Shown piece after piece: positions 1 through 9,710 of a stretch of 64,000 nucleotides of DNA; positions within the stretch are counted from its first letter, which is position 1; each line of letters opens with the position of its first letter. The stretch covers positions 2,914,001 through 2,978,000 of the forward strand of contig CAUJLY010000004.1 of assembly GCA_963281155.1 (NCBI GenBank), in the 5' to 3' direction. Position numbers and translations under genes: made by a program. Origin of the DNA: Rhabditophanes sp. KR3021. Its lineage: Eukaryota > Nematoda > Chromadorea > Rhabditida > Alloionematidae. Under the pieces are notes generated by a model. That model saw only the letters and a program-made list of their open reading frames with translations. It was not told the DNA's origin and made no database searches.

Positions 1-6
1 TTTCAG

Positions 7-3000
7 GGTTCCCGGGAATCAAAGGTGACGCAGGTCTGAGTGGATTGCCAGGAAACAACGGAAATGAAGGTTTGCCAGGCCACAATGGAGCTCCAGGAAT
101 TCCAGGAGCCAAAGGAAACTCGGGTTTGCCAGGAGGTCAAGGTCAAGATGGAAGTCCAGGTAAGTTTTTATTTAAAAAGGGGTTTAAGTTCATAAATATT
201 ACAATGAATATCATATTAATATCACGGCCTCCGTTTGTTGGAAATGGGTGATGATACAATTTTTAAAGTGATATCACTATCCCTGATATAATAAGTGATA
301 ACTTTGCTCAAGCGGAGCCCTACCATCGTTTTAAATATACATTCAAATGCTTATTTGTTCATAATAATCATATTATCATAGTTTATATCGAGACGTATTT
401 CGAGAAAAAATCCCAAGTGATAGTGATAATTGAATTTCCAAACTTTTCAGAGTAGTGATACATAGGTCATGGTAAATTAATATAAACTTTGAAGCATACT
501 TCTTTAAAAATGGTTCACTTCTTTTAAAAAAGATACCCTTTTCAGCCTTAGACAAGGTTTCTGCTTCATTGTTTCTTCTTTTTCTTGTCCAAAATGTTTC
601 ATATAATATAAATTATCTGAATCTGACTTGAGGAAGACTAAAGAACAGACTTTGATATGCGGTTGAATAATAGTTCCAACTGCTTTGGGATGCACGTCTA
701 CTGCTTTTCTGCATAAGAGAGTTCAATTTCAGTTCTAATTTTTCCTTCATGACTGGTATAAGAACATCTTTTAGTCACTTGCTTCACATTTAGGCTGTTC
801 TTGTTGACAGCAAGGCAGTAACCAAAGTTTCTCAGCATCAATAAAAAAATCGTTATGAAAACAGTCAATTGACCTTAGTAAGACCTTTTTCTCATCAGCT
901 ATCCTTTTATTAAAAACGAGATTATTAATCTTACCTGAAACTTCGACCATATTAGTAACAAAACTCTTTATTTCAAACCACCAAGAAGGTGCCCTTTCCA
1001 CATCAGCAATCAATATTTAAAACATCGTACACCAAAGAATCTTTAGGATGTTGGGGATAAGGAAAAACATCGTAAAAATCAGTTATTCCTCCTGTTGTCG
1101 GTGTTCTTAATGTTAACTCTCATCTTTAACTAAAAACAAATTCAAATTTATTCTTCCAAAACTACCAAATTACTTGATTGGTTGCTGATCTGAAGTAACA
1201 CGTGGACTATAAGATGGACTCTTAATAGAATTTACGGTAGCAACAATATTTTTAGACAACTCCTTTTTATTAACGACAATAGTGGTTTTTTGTTTCTATA
1301 AAAAAATTCAAATTAGAATAATGACACAATAAATCGCGATTAAAAAGCGTAAGTAATTTGAATATAAAAACAATTTTGATTGGAATCATTAGCTTACTCC
1401 TTGCAAATTTAATCGAAAAGCGTTTCTCCTTTCCGCCATTTGAAGGCTATTCCAAAGGGAACATTTTGTTTAAAGAGCTCTGGAGAGCAACTGACAAATC
1501 GATATTCTCCATTCCGTCACTTCAATCTATCTTATTCTTCATTTCCAAACTTTCTACGCTAATCCTCCCTCCCTTCAAATTCCAATCCTTCATTCCATTC
1601 TTGCAAGATATTCCTTTTCTCCTTCCATACTTGGAATATAGTCCAGTGGTTTAGTGAATTTTAATCGTCTTCCGTCTAGATATTTCTCAAACCACACTCA
1701 ATGATCTTTAGCTCTCTATTAATGTAGAGGGTCAGATGACATGAGGTGGGTCTTTTGGGTGTACATAATTACTAAGCATACACATTTTTTAATATTAAAA
1801 GTTGTTGTTTGATTAATACGAGCATAACAACATTGAATCATGTATGGAATACTCAAACAAATAATAATAAGCACTTTTTAATTTATTGTTTTATCTTTGG
1901 ATTTAAATATGAGCCAATATTCCTATTTTGAATGTCTAAAGTGCTAAAAAACAATTGGCACATTTACTGTAGTTTGAACAATTAATAAAAATACAAAAGT
2001 TTATTTATATTGAAATTATACTAATAATAATATTAAATTCAGGTTACCCTGGATTGAAGGGAGATGCTGGATTCCCAGGCTCTCCAGGTCTTCAAGGTGA
2101 AAATGGACGTGATGGTTTCCCCGGAACTAAAGGGGAAGCTGGTTTTCCAGGCCTTCCTGGAAGCGTTGGTCCACAAGGTATGCCAGGAAGTCCAGGGTTC
2201 CCAGGATTGAAGGGAGAATCAGGAAAACCAGGGTTTGGAAGTCCAGGATTCCCAGGAGAGAAAGGATTGCCGGGAATTCCAGGAAAAATGGGAAGAGCCG
2301 GAAGCCCAGGAAATACAGGCTTGGATGGATCCCCCGGGTTCCCAGGTATGAAAGGGGACAGAGGCATGAACGGAAAAGACGGATTCCCAGGGCAAGATGG
2401 TCTTCCAGGTTTGAATGGACCAAAGGGAGACTCTGGAATTCCAGGATTGCCAGGTTCCCCAGGAAAAAATGGACCCGAAGGTTTGAGAGGTGTCCCAGGC
2501 ATTAGAGGAGACAAAGGATTAGACGGTTTCCCAGGGTTGCCCGGAATTAGTGGAAAAGATGGTTATCCGGGTGCCAAAGGAGACAGCGGCCTCAATGGAA
2601 TGCCCGGCTTGCCTGGTCTTAACGGGCAAAAGGGAGACAGCGGAATGCCAGGTTTCCCCGGAGTCAAGGGAGATGCCGGTTACCCCGGTCAAAATGGATT
2701 GCCAGGACAGCCAGGAATCAAAGGAGAATTCGGAATCAACGGACTACCCGGCCAAGATGGATACCCAGGTCAAAATGGAGAAAAGGGAGACTCAGGTTTA
2801 CCAGGAATGCCCGGTCAACCAGGCCAATCTATTCCAGGCCTACCAGGAAAAGAAGGTCTTTCTGTAAGTTTTAAGTTCCAACCTCCTTAAGTAGTATTTC
2901 ATTCGTTATCGGATTAACTTTCTTGAGTCACTATTTTTGACCACATTTGAATTAGTATTTTTGGCATTTTTGCAATATTGTTACATTGTGTATTTTTATT

Positions 3001-5995
3001 TACAAATTGTAGGGTTTGCCAGGAAAAGATGGCTACCCTGGTCTTAATGGAATGAAGGGAGATGCCGGTCAACCAGGATATCCAGGTCAAAATGGACTCA
3101 AGGGAGACTCCGGAATCAATGGAATGCCAGGTCTTAAAGGAGAACCGGGTGTAGGAGGCCTACCAGGACAAAGGGGGTTAGACGGAGTACCAGGAAGCCC
3201 CGGATTGAGTGGCAAACCTGGTTATGATGGCGAAAAAGGAAAAGATGGTTTCCCAGGGTCCCCCGGACTACCTGGTCAAGAAGGACAACCTGGAATGAAG
3301 GGAGAAATGGGCATGCCCGGATTCCCTGGATTAAAGGGAGATGCTGGCTACCCTGGTGCTGCTGGCCAAGCTGGTTACCCTGGTGAAAAAGGAGACCGTG
3401 GTTTCGATGGATTGCCCGGAATTGAAGGAAGAGCAGGAAATGACGGTCCCCCCGGTCCCGTTGGATTGCCCGGAGCATCAGCCCAAGTCATGGCTGGAAG
3501 TAAGGGAGAACCTGGTCTTAATGGATTACCTGGAATCAGAGGAGACAAAGGATTACCTGGTTTGGATGGAGCTCCTGGTACGTAGGGTTTAAAAAATGGG
3601 GAATAGTAACTTATTAAACAAGACGATCAAATAATACTTTTACAAATGTAAAATAGTGAGCTTCAAAGAAATCTCCTAGCATGAGATCGACGACTTTGTC
3701 ATTTATTTCTGGAAACATGTGGTGAGCTTCTCGAAATGAGGGCTTTCCAGAATCGGGGTTGATAATTTGTGGTCCAAGAGAGTTGATGAGAATAGATTCA
3801 GCGTTCTCTGCAACTTTTTTTGACTGGAACCACATCTTTAATACAATCATTTCCTTCTCACCAAATGACTTATCATAGACGACTTTTTTGGTAAAATCTT
3901 TTTATTACTAAACAGCATTTTTAGTTAAGCTGCATGATTGAATTGTAAGCATAACACGTAAATAGCTTTCAGCTAATGATCAAGTTTAAAAGGTACAAAG
4001 TCTTAGACCAAAGTTGGTAGAGTGTAACACAATAATTAAAAAGATACTATCTTTTCAACTTAATATTTAATCACATAATGGATCTTCAGGATTGAGTGGA
4101 AACCAAGGATATCCTGGTGCTAAAGGAGACAACGGTTACCCAGGAGCCCCAGGAATGAACGGAGAAAAGGGAGAACTCGGTATGCCAGGTTTCCCAGGAT
4201 TAGAAGGTATTGCTGGGCCACCCGGATTACCTGGAAATTCAGGACCACCAGGATTACCAGGCGGTAACTACAGAGATGGCTTCTTACTCGTTAAGCATTC
4301 CCAAACTTTGGATATTCCTCAATGTCCAACTGGGATGAATTTGTTGTGGGACGGATATTCATTATTGTATATTGAAGGAAACGAAAAAGCCCATAACCAA
4401 GATCTCGGACACGCCGGATCATGTCTCCCAAGATTCTCAACTATGCCTTTCTTATTCTGTGACTTCAACGATGTCTGTAACTACGCCTCGAGAAACGACA
4501 AATCATACTGGTTATCTACAAATGAACCACTGCCAATGATGCCTGTCAATGAAGGTGAAATTAGAAAATATATCTCAAGATGTTCCGTCTGTGAAGCCCC
4601 TGCTAATGTTATTGCTGTTCACTCCCAATCAATTTCAATTCCAAATTGCCCAGATGGTTGGAACTCACTCTGGATCGGATACTCATTCGCTATGCACACT
4701 GGTGCTGGAGCTGAAGGCGGGGGTCAATCTTTATCCTCTCCAGGTTTTTAGCTCCCTTAGTGATCTTGTCTAATTTTATCTTCATTCTAGGTAATAATTT
4801 AAAACAATCAAGGATGAAGAAATCGAGCGTTTATTAAAAAGAGGCAAAAATATTAAAAGTAGACGTATTATTCGATAATATTCTTTGAATCTCCATGCAT
4901 GTTGCTGAAAACAATATGTAAGATTCTCTTTACAGTAGTAGGATGTTTCTTGAGCATAACTCCATTAGACTGGCCCAAAGAGTCAATGTTTGCCAAAACA
5001 TTTCGACGGTCCATAATAACTGAGTCTTCCAGAGCAAGTGATTCATTTGAAGATAAGGCATCAATACAAACTGCTACCATCTTTCTCTTTTCCATATTGC
5101 CTGAAACGCCGCAGTAGAAGACGGACTTCATGCATTGGTCACAAATTAACTCCTTGACATTGAGATGAGAAGGTAGATCCACCAAGACACTTTATTCAGC
5201 CATCGCAGTACTGCAGGACTTTGCATCTTTTAATTCATTCTTAATCTTTAGCCACAACTCCATTTTTTCCTTAAAAGTTATGGTTATTTTATTTCTCAAC
5301 TTTCAACATTCTTGTTTCTTCGAATGATATGAAAAACTGTCAAGGTTATTGAATGTGGTGGTGCAGCTTTCACATTTGAGATTGAGTCCTTTGACAATAA
5401 GAGATTGAGTATTTGGATTTGGCATTTTGTCATAATTCTCCACAAATCGTTCTCTTGAAGGAATCTTAGTGCCTCTCCGACCTACAACAGAATATCATGC
5501 TTTGCTTTCTTTTCCTTGTAATTAACTTGTCCTAAGACAGTCTTTTCGAAATCTTGAATCAGCAATAGGTTAAGCCTTTCTTTGAGCTTCTCCTCAAACT
5601 GAATGCTAAAATCAGCATCCTCGTAGTATTCTCGGATCAACCCAAAATGCCGACCATAATTACGTAAAACAGAAACAGAAGTTTTGTCAGGGCATGGATG
5701 ACATAAATACTTTAAAAAATACAATATGCACATAAATATATTTAAAATCAAAAATGAGTACATTTAATCATTATTATATATAGGATCATGTCTTGAAGAT
5801 TTCCGTGCTACTCCATTCATTGAATGCAATGGTGCTCGTGGATCCTGTAACTACTTTGCCAACAAATTCTCCTTCTGGCTTTCTACTATTGATGATCAAT
5901 CTCAATTTAGTATTCCACAAAGTCAAACTTTGAAGGCTGGTAATTTAAGAACTAAAGTTTCTCGCTGCCAAGTATGTCAAAGATCAAATAATTAA
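7..5995 (+). CDS. Type IV collagen alpha chain, 3' part (5' end outside window)
   Basis: Basement-membrane network collagen, secreted and assembled as a heterotrimer. Readable exons are 7-159, 2043-2863, 3013-3577, 4090-4743 and 5784-5995, joined in frame; bases 1-6 are the acceptor of the first. Exons 1-4 encode Gly-X-Y repeats with small interruptions and two RGD tripeptides (in G-I-R-G-D-K-G). From about 4264 the C-terminal NC1 domain follows, made of two C4 repeats with six cysteines each, ending R-C-Q-V-C near the stop. A Met in P-M-M-P and the Lys in T-L-K-A-G lie where the sulfilimine cross-link pair of human alpha1 (Met93/Lys211) lies. The NC1 tail resembles C. elegans LET-2 slightly more than EMB-9, so I do not fix the chain. 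The donor at 4744 (GTTTTT) is weak, but the join restores a perfect NC1. AATAAA signals follow at about 6020. Confidence 0.95.
504..1160 (-). pseudogene. Antisense broken coding relic in collagen intron 1
   Basis: The 1.9-kb intron 160-2042 holds stretches of coding-like sequence on the opposite strand. Reading down the minus strand from about 1120, an open stretch containing [10 protein letters not shown] runs to about 1015, then shifts frame into an 80-codon stretch (1013-771) containing [10 protein letters not shown] further lysine-rich stretch follows, with another frame change near 690, and ends at 504. A last coding-like patch lies antisense at about 1640-1440. No family is recognised. 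It could be exons of a minus-strand gene interleaved with the collagen gene, but the frame changes without good splice sites favour a decayed copy. Confidence 0.45.
3614..3907 (-). pseudogene. Antisense relic in collagen intron 3, 'DSGKPS' family copy 1
   Basis: A 97-codon minus-strand open stretch fills most of intron 3578-4089. It contains [10 protein letters not shown], then S-K-K-V-A-E-N, then N-P-D-S-G-K-P-S-F and [10 protein letters not shown]. The same order of motifs occurs in the phosphatidylserine synthase intron (48256-48775), and its end occurs in the PARL intron (44345-44480). It has no start codon context or clear splice frame of its own. The family is not one I can name. Copy number elsewhere in the genome is unknown. 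Confidence 0.5.
4868..5763 (-). pseudogene. Antisense zinc-finger-like coding relic in collagen intron 4
   Basis: Intron 4744-5783 is almost entirely coding-like on the minus strand. Read 5' to 3', an open stretch 5763-5482 is followed, after a stop, by one from 5479 that contains C-E-S-C followed by an H and a C at zinc-finger-like spacing. It breaks at a TGA and continues to a stop near 5200; a 105-codon stretch 5185-4868 then contains C-D-Q-C and V-I-M-D-R-R. The stops and frame changes lack convincing introns, so I call it a decayed gene. It may be the upstream part of the relics at 3614-3907 and 504-1160, in which case one minus-strand locus is interleaved with collagen exons. Confidence 0.45.
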
Positions 5996-6317
5996 CCATT
6001 TTATCAATCTTTTTACATTAATAAATAAATAAACCTTGTTATCATAACAATAGTTTGTTTTTAAAAGAATAATTTAATAAATTCGATTAAAAGTTTAAAA
6101 AGTCTAAATAATCTAACGAATTAAAGAACATTATTTAAAATAAAACAATTAGCGTATCAAACTATCCATTTAATATTATTGTTAATTGATTTTCAATACA
6201 GACAATTTTGAACACAAAATTGCAATCTTCACGCTTAATTCGCGTGTCTTATAATCAAAGACAAAACACCTATTTATTCTTTCATCTGCTTCCACCTACT
6301 AATCCAAAATCAAATCT
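5996..6317. other. Collagen 3' flank
   Basis: AT-rich sequence with overlapping AATAAA motifs at about 6018-6032, suitable as the collagen polyadenylation signal. I see no gene in the rest. Confidence 0.6.
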
Positions 6318-6690
6318 TCAGTATGTTTGGCAATTACTCTCTTCTAAGCATTTTATACCACTCTGAAGAAATCCGTGTTGTCTACCTTTGTTCTGGCTAA
6401 TAGTCTCTCCAATTACAAATTTTTCTTCATCACTTGACACTGTTGTTACCTTTCCTCCATACTTTCTACAATGAACACCAGCTGACTTTGAATTTAAATT
6501 TCTAAGAACAGGATAGTAGCCTATACCATTTCTACCCAAATAATACATTGGATGGACATGGTAAACCAATTGGACTAGGATTAAAATAGTTACCGGCTTC
6601 AAGATCACGAATCAAAGATACGGGTCCAATATCTTCTTTGCTGTTATAATAGTTGAAGCCAATGTTGTATGATTTAAATGTTTCGCCATA
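6318..6690 (-). pseudogene. C-type-lectin-like domain fragment
   Basis: A 96-codon minus-strand stretch (6608-6318) contains C-R-K-Y-G-G-K-V followed by a short acidic run and F-V-I, the pattern of the middle of a C-type lectin domain (Cys, x, x, x-G-G, then S-x-E-E). Upstream, another frame is open from about 6689 to 6545 and reads into the lectin-like frame only after a frame change. No signal peptide, no second half of the domain and no clear splice joins are seen. It is probably a broken gene fragment; a real gene with unseen exons is possible. Confidence 0.35.
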
Positions 6691-6797
6691 TTATTTTATT
6701 ACATATAATGTTTGCGATGCTGATGAGAAGATAATTAAGCTACAAGTTTTAAAGAAGAAAAAGTTTATTCAAACAAGAAAGAAATACAACAACTTAC

Positions 6798-7118
6798 TTA
6801 AAAGCCTTTGATTTCGTCGATTTTAGGCAAAGGATTGCTTCTGTTGTGTAACTGATCCAAGATTCTTTTTTTATCTCTCAATGTTTGAATGTATAATCTT
6901 GAGTAGCTTCTTTTCGTGAATATAAAAGGAATTTCATCAGTTCTGGATTTTCTTTGATTTATTACTAACTGCCCTTTGGCCCCAATTTGTTCAAGTAATT
7001 TTGCAATGCTCATTGGCTCTCTTTTTTCAGTATTCGTCGATAATTGGCCTTGCTTTTGATCTGCTGAACTGTTTCCGAGGAAAGATTTGATACGTTTGAG
7101 AGTGTTAGCGAAAGCCAT
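6798..7118 (-). CDS. Small protein of unknown function, 106 aa
   Basis: Uninterrupted reading frame from an ATG to a stop, without introns. The N-terminus (M-A-F-A-N-T-L-K-R-I-K) is basic and could form an amphipathic helix, as in mitochondrial presequences; the whole protein is basic with no membrane segment. I do not recognise a family. No trans-splice acceptor stands directly before the ATG. It could be a real small gene or a fortunate open frame; the length with ATG start in AT-rich DNA favours a gene. Confidence 0.5.
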   Translation of the reverse strand: MAFANTLKRIKSFLGNSSADQKQGQLSTNTEKREPMSIAKLLEQIGAKGQLVINQRKSRTDEIPFIFTKRSYSRLYIQTLRDKKRILDQLHNRSNPLPKIDEIKGF

Positions 7119-8375
7119 ATTGGTTGATAATATAAATGTTAATCGTTGAATTAAGATATGTGATAATTTAATAAAATTGATCTAATTATATACTACATAC
7201 GCAAAAACGAATGCTATTACGAATGCATAGATTACAAGTGCTGATGTCAGAAATGCCACTATCATAGCATCATTTACATAGCAGTCATATGAACATGCTA
7301 TAAATGCTCATTCGCATAAAAGCAATCTTGTGATAATAAATAAAAGTGAGTAGACATTAAATTAGAGCGATAGAATTTTATTTTTAAGTTTAGATATTGG
7401 TTCAAAATATATGAAATCTGCTTAAGCTGTAGATAAATTACGTATTTCTAAGCTGCGCTTATATTTAGTGATGATATTGTCCATTTCACATCTTTCTCAC
7501 TTTTTTATGACATCTTGTTGTTTCATTTCTCGTATCTTTTGCGCCAAATAAACCTTCTTTAACTACTAATCTCTCTATTCAACTAGGATTCCTTTTACGG
7601 ATCTATGTTTAATACTTCAAAGTCCTTTTTTACTACCTTTAAGCTAATTTTTTGAGCCTTTTTAATCTGATCTTTTTCCTATTTTGCAGGTAAATGGTTT
7701 TGTTAACAAAACACCACCAAAACTTGTAGACATATCAATAAATCCATTTGAGATAAAGTCCAACTTGTGAACCAAAGTTGGTAAAATTAATTAAAGTTCT
7801 GATACTGCAAGAGATTGACCAGCACATATTCTAGCACCATTACCAAATAGACTTGTTTGATTGCATAGTTCCTTGTTTAATTTACAAAACCTTCAGCGGC
7901 ATTCAACGGGAAAACAGAAACATGTTTTTATTAACTTATTATACGCGCAATTGTAAATATTTAGAAGTAGCTAATATTTTATTGAATTTTAGGCAGCAAA
8001 GTTAAAGAGTTAGATTCTACTTTGACTGTCTTAGTAGTTTTTGAAAATGTCATTGAAGCTTGACTGAACACGTCTCATCAGAAATAAAGTTTGAAATTAT
8101 ATGTGTTTTTTAAATCAAATTTGCACTTCCGTATTAAATTTTCTGATACTATAAAAAATATCATTTAAATTTATACTTCATTTTTAGGAAGCCAAAATAA
8201 ATGAATAACTCTATTTTTATAGGTGCAAACAAATTTGATTAAAGTTTTAAGTCGTTATTTAATAAAATAATTCATATGAATTACTAAAATATTTGTTAAT
8301 GTTTATGAATGCAAGAAAAAACAAAGTTTATTATAACAAACATATCAATTAATACTTAATAGTGCCAAAATATAT
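7119..8375. other. Intergenic region around the P450 relic
   Basis: Apart from the P450 relic at 7640-7915 this stretch is AT-rich, with frequent stops in all frames. I see no other supported feature. Confidence 0.5.
7640..7915 (-). pseudogene. Cytochrome P450 3'-end relic
   Basis: The minus strand around 7855-7810 encodes F-G-N-G-A-R-I-C-A-G-Q-S-L-A, which fits the P450 haem-binding signature F-x-x-G-x-R-x-C-x-G with its axial cysteine. It is followed by a stop and a frame change, then by L-D-F-I-S-N-G-F-I-D and V-L-L-T-K-P-F, which fits the C-terminal strand region of a P450. Upstream (to about 7915) the reading frame changes again. No other P450 landmarks (ExxR, I-helix) are found, so this is a truncated, broken copy. 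Confidence 0.7.
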
Positions 8376-9422
8376 TTACTCCTCCAATTCTTTCCTCATT
8401 TTATCTTCCATTTCTTTCTGAGCAAGAGCTTCGAAATCAAAACTTTTTTCTAGCGCCTTGTATTCTTTTTTCACGGTTACTTGAGCATCTTTCTTTGTGT
8501 CTTTTAAGATTTTTAAGGTAGCTACAGATGGTTGAATATATATTCCAACCGTCTTTTCAATAACTACTTGTGAAATGTCTCCAAAAATTGAGTCATTTGA
8601 TAACTCCAACGGGTTTGGTGGATGGTCGTGTTCTGATAATCCAAATGATTCATTCAGAAATATTGTACTATCGTCAGAGCTTGTCAAAGATATATCACAA
8701 AATGGATCGTTAATATTCTTGTCAACGGTTGCTGAATCCAATGATCCGCTCTTTCCAAATTCCACTTCTGAGTCATCGGACAAAGGTTCGTAATTACCCC
8801 AAATTGGTAAAATAGTATTGGATGTCTCAGAAGTAAAACTGTTGCAACTAAAGTATTCATCAGTTTCAGAAACATTTGGAAGTTCTATAGTTTTATTTGA
8901 TTCACAATCTTGATCTGATGAGCGTTGGAAAATAGTGATGTTGTGGTGATTGTTTCTTGTTGTTGGATGTTCCCAACTTAGATTAGCATTACGTTGATTG
9001 CCCACATTGTTATTTACAGTGGAATCTGCTTTTGATTCACTTTCCAAATATTTTTTAATAGGTGATTGATTGTGGTTCTCATAAAGTGAAGGAGTCGTCA
9101 CATTAAATCGTCTTTTCCTATTCTCACACTTTTTCTGATAGGATTGAGTTGGTACAACTTCACTTTCGGTGTCTTTGAACTTCCAAATCTTGAGGCTTGA
9201 CCACATTTTCGAAATAGCTTCTTTTATCGTGGATAACACTTTAACAGGATTTAAATGGCTTTCATTGAGTTGTTGGTAAACAGGTTGTTTGGTTGATTTC
9301 AAAGTGACATAGTATTTTTCTCTTCTAAATAGTGTGTTTCTTAAAATTTCTCCATCTAATTGAGCAATTTGATTATCCGCTTCGAATGCTGATTCACCAG
9401 CTGTCGTATTACTTCTACCCAT
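8376..9422 (-). CDS. Unknown acidic, Ser/Asn-rich protein, 348 aa
   Basis: Single uninterrupted frame from an ATG whose upstream sequence has a trans-splice-like acceptor (AG at 9426-9427, three bases before the ATG). The protein is hydrophilic. It has a basic patch around residues 105-115 (N-R-K-R-R-F), a long Ser/Asp/Asn-rich middle that looks disordered, and a charged helical C-terminus (E-M-E-D-K-M-R-K-E-L-E-E). No signal peptide, membrane segment or known domain is visible. It lies 290 bp downstream of the PDZD8 homologue on the same strand, so the two could share an operon. Function not recognised. Confidence 0.75.
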   Translation of the reverse strand: MGRSNTTAGESAFEADNQIAQLDGEILRNTLFRREKYYVTLKSTKQPVYQQLNESHLNPVKVLSTIKEAISKMWSSLKIWKFKDTESEVVPTQSYQKKCENRKRRFNVTTPSLYENHNQSPIKKYLESESKADSTVNNNVGNQRNANLSWEHPTTRNNHHNITIFQRSSDQDCESNKTIELPNVSETDEYFSCNSFTSETSNTILPIWGNYEPLSDDSEVEFGKSGSLDSATVDKNINDPFCDISLTSSDDSTIFLNESFGLSEHDHPPNPLELSNDSIFGDISQVVIEKTVGIYIQPSVATLKILKDTKKDAQVTVKKEYKALEKSFDFEALAQKEMEDKMRKELEE

Positions 9423-9425
9423 TTC

Positions 9426-9438
9426 CTATAAATAATTA
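9426..9438 (-). promoter_or_regulatory. Candidate trans-splice acceptor
   Basis: Minus strand reads T-rich sequence ending ATAG directly before GAA-ATG of the 348-aa gene. This fits a nematode spliced-leader acceptor. Inferred from position only. Confidence 0.4.
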
Positions 9439-9710
9439 AATGTGGATTTCAGATAAGTTGTTATAGCAAATTATGCGTATTAATCATGATTCAATACTCA
9501 AAGTTAGATGAACTCAAGTGTATATGTTACTCCAATTCATATGTATAGTATCAAACAATTCTAGCTTTTTGTGATTAGATTTATAGATCTGAAATTGTAA
9601 ATAACTTTAATAACAATACAATGCAAAGTAATACATATTTTATGTTAGAACAAGATAAAAATATAGTAAAAATAAACTTTGGTTGAATATTATTTGAAGA
9701 AATACTGTTT

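Noticed and set aside
2092..2514. 140-codon proline-rich frame on the minus strand
   Set aside because: It is the antisense shadow of the collagen Gly-X-Y repeats (GGN/CCN codons read backwards).
3134..3478. 114-codon minus-strand frame
   Set aside because: Another shadow of collagen repeats; no independent signals.
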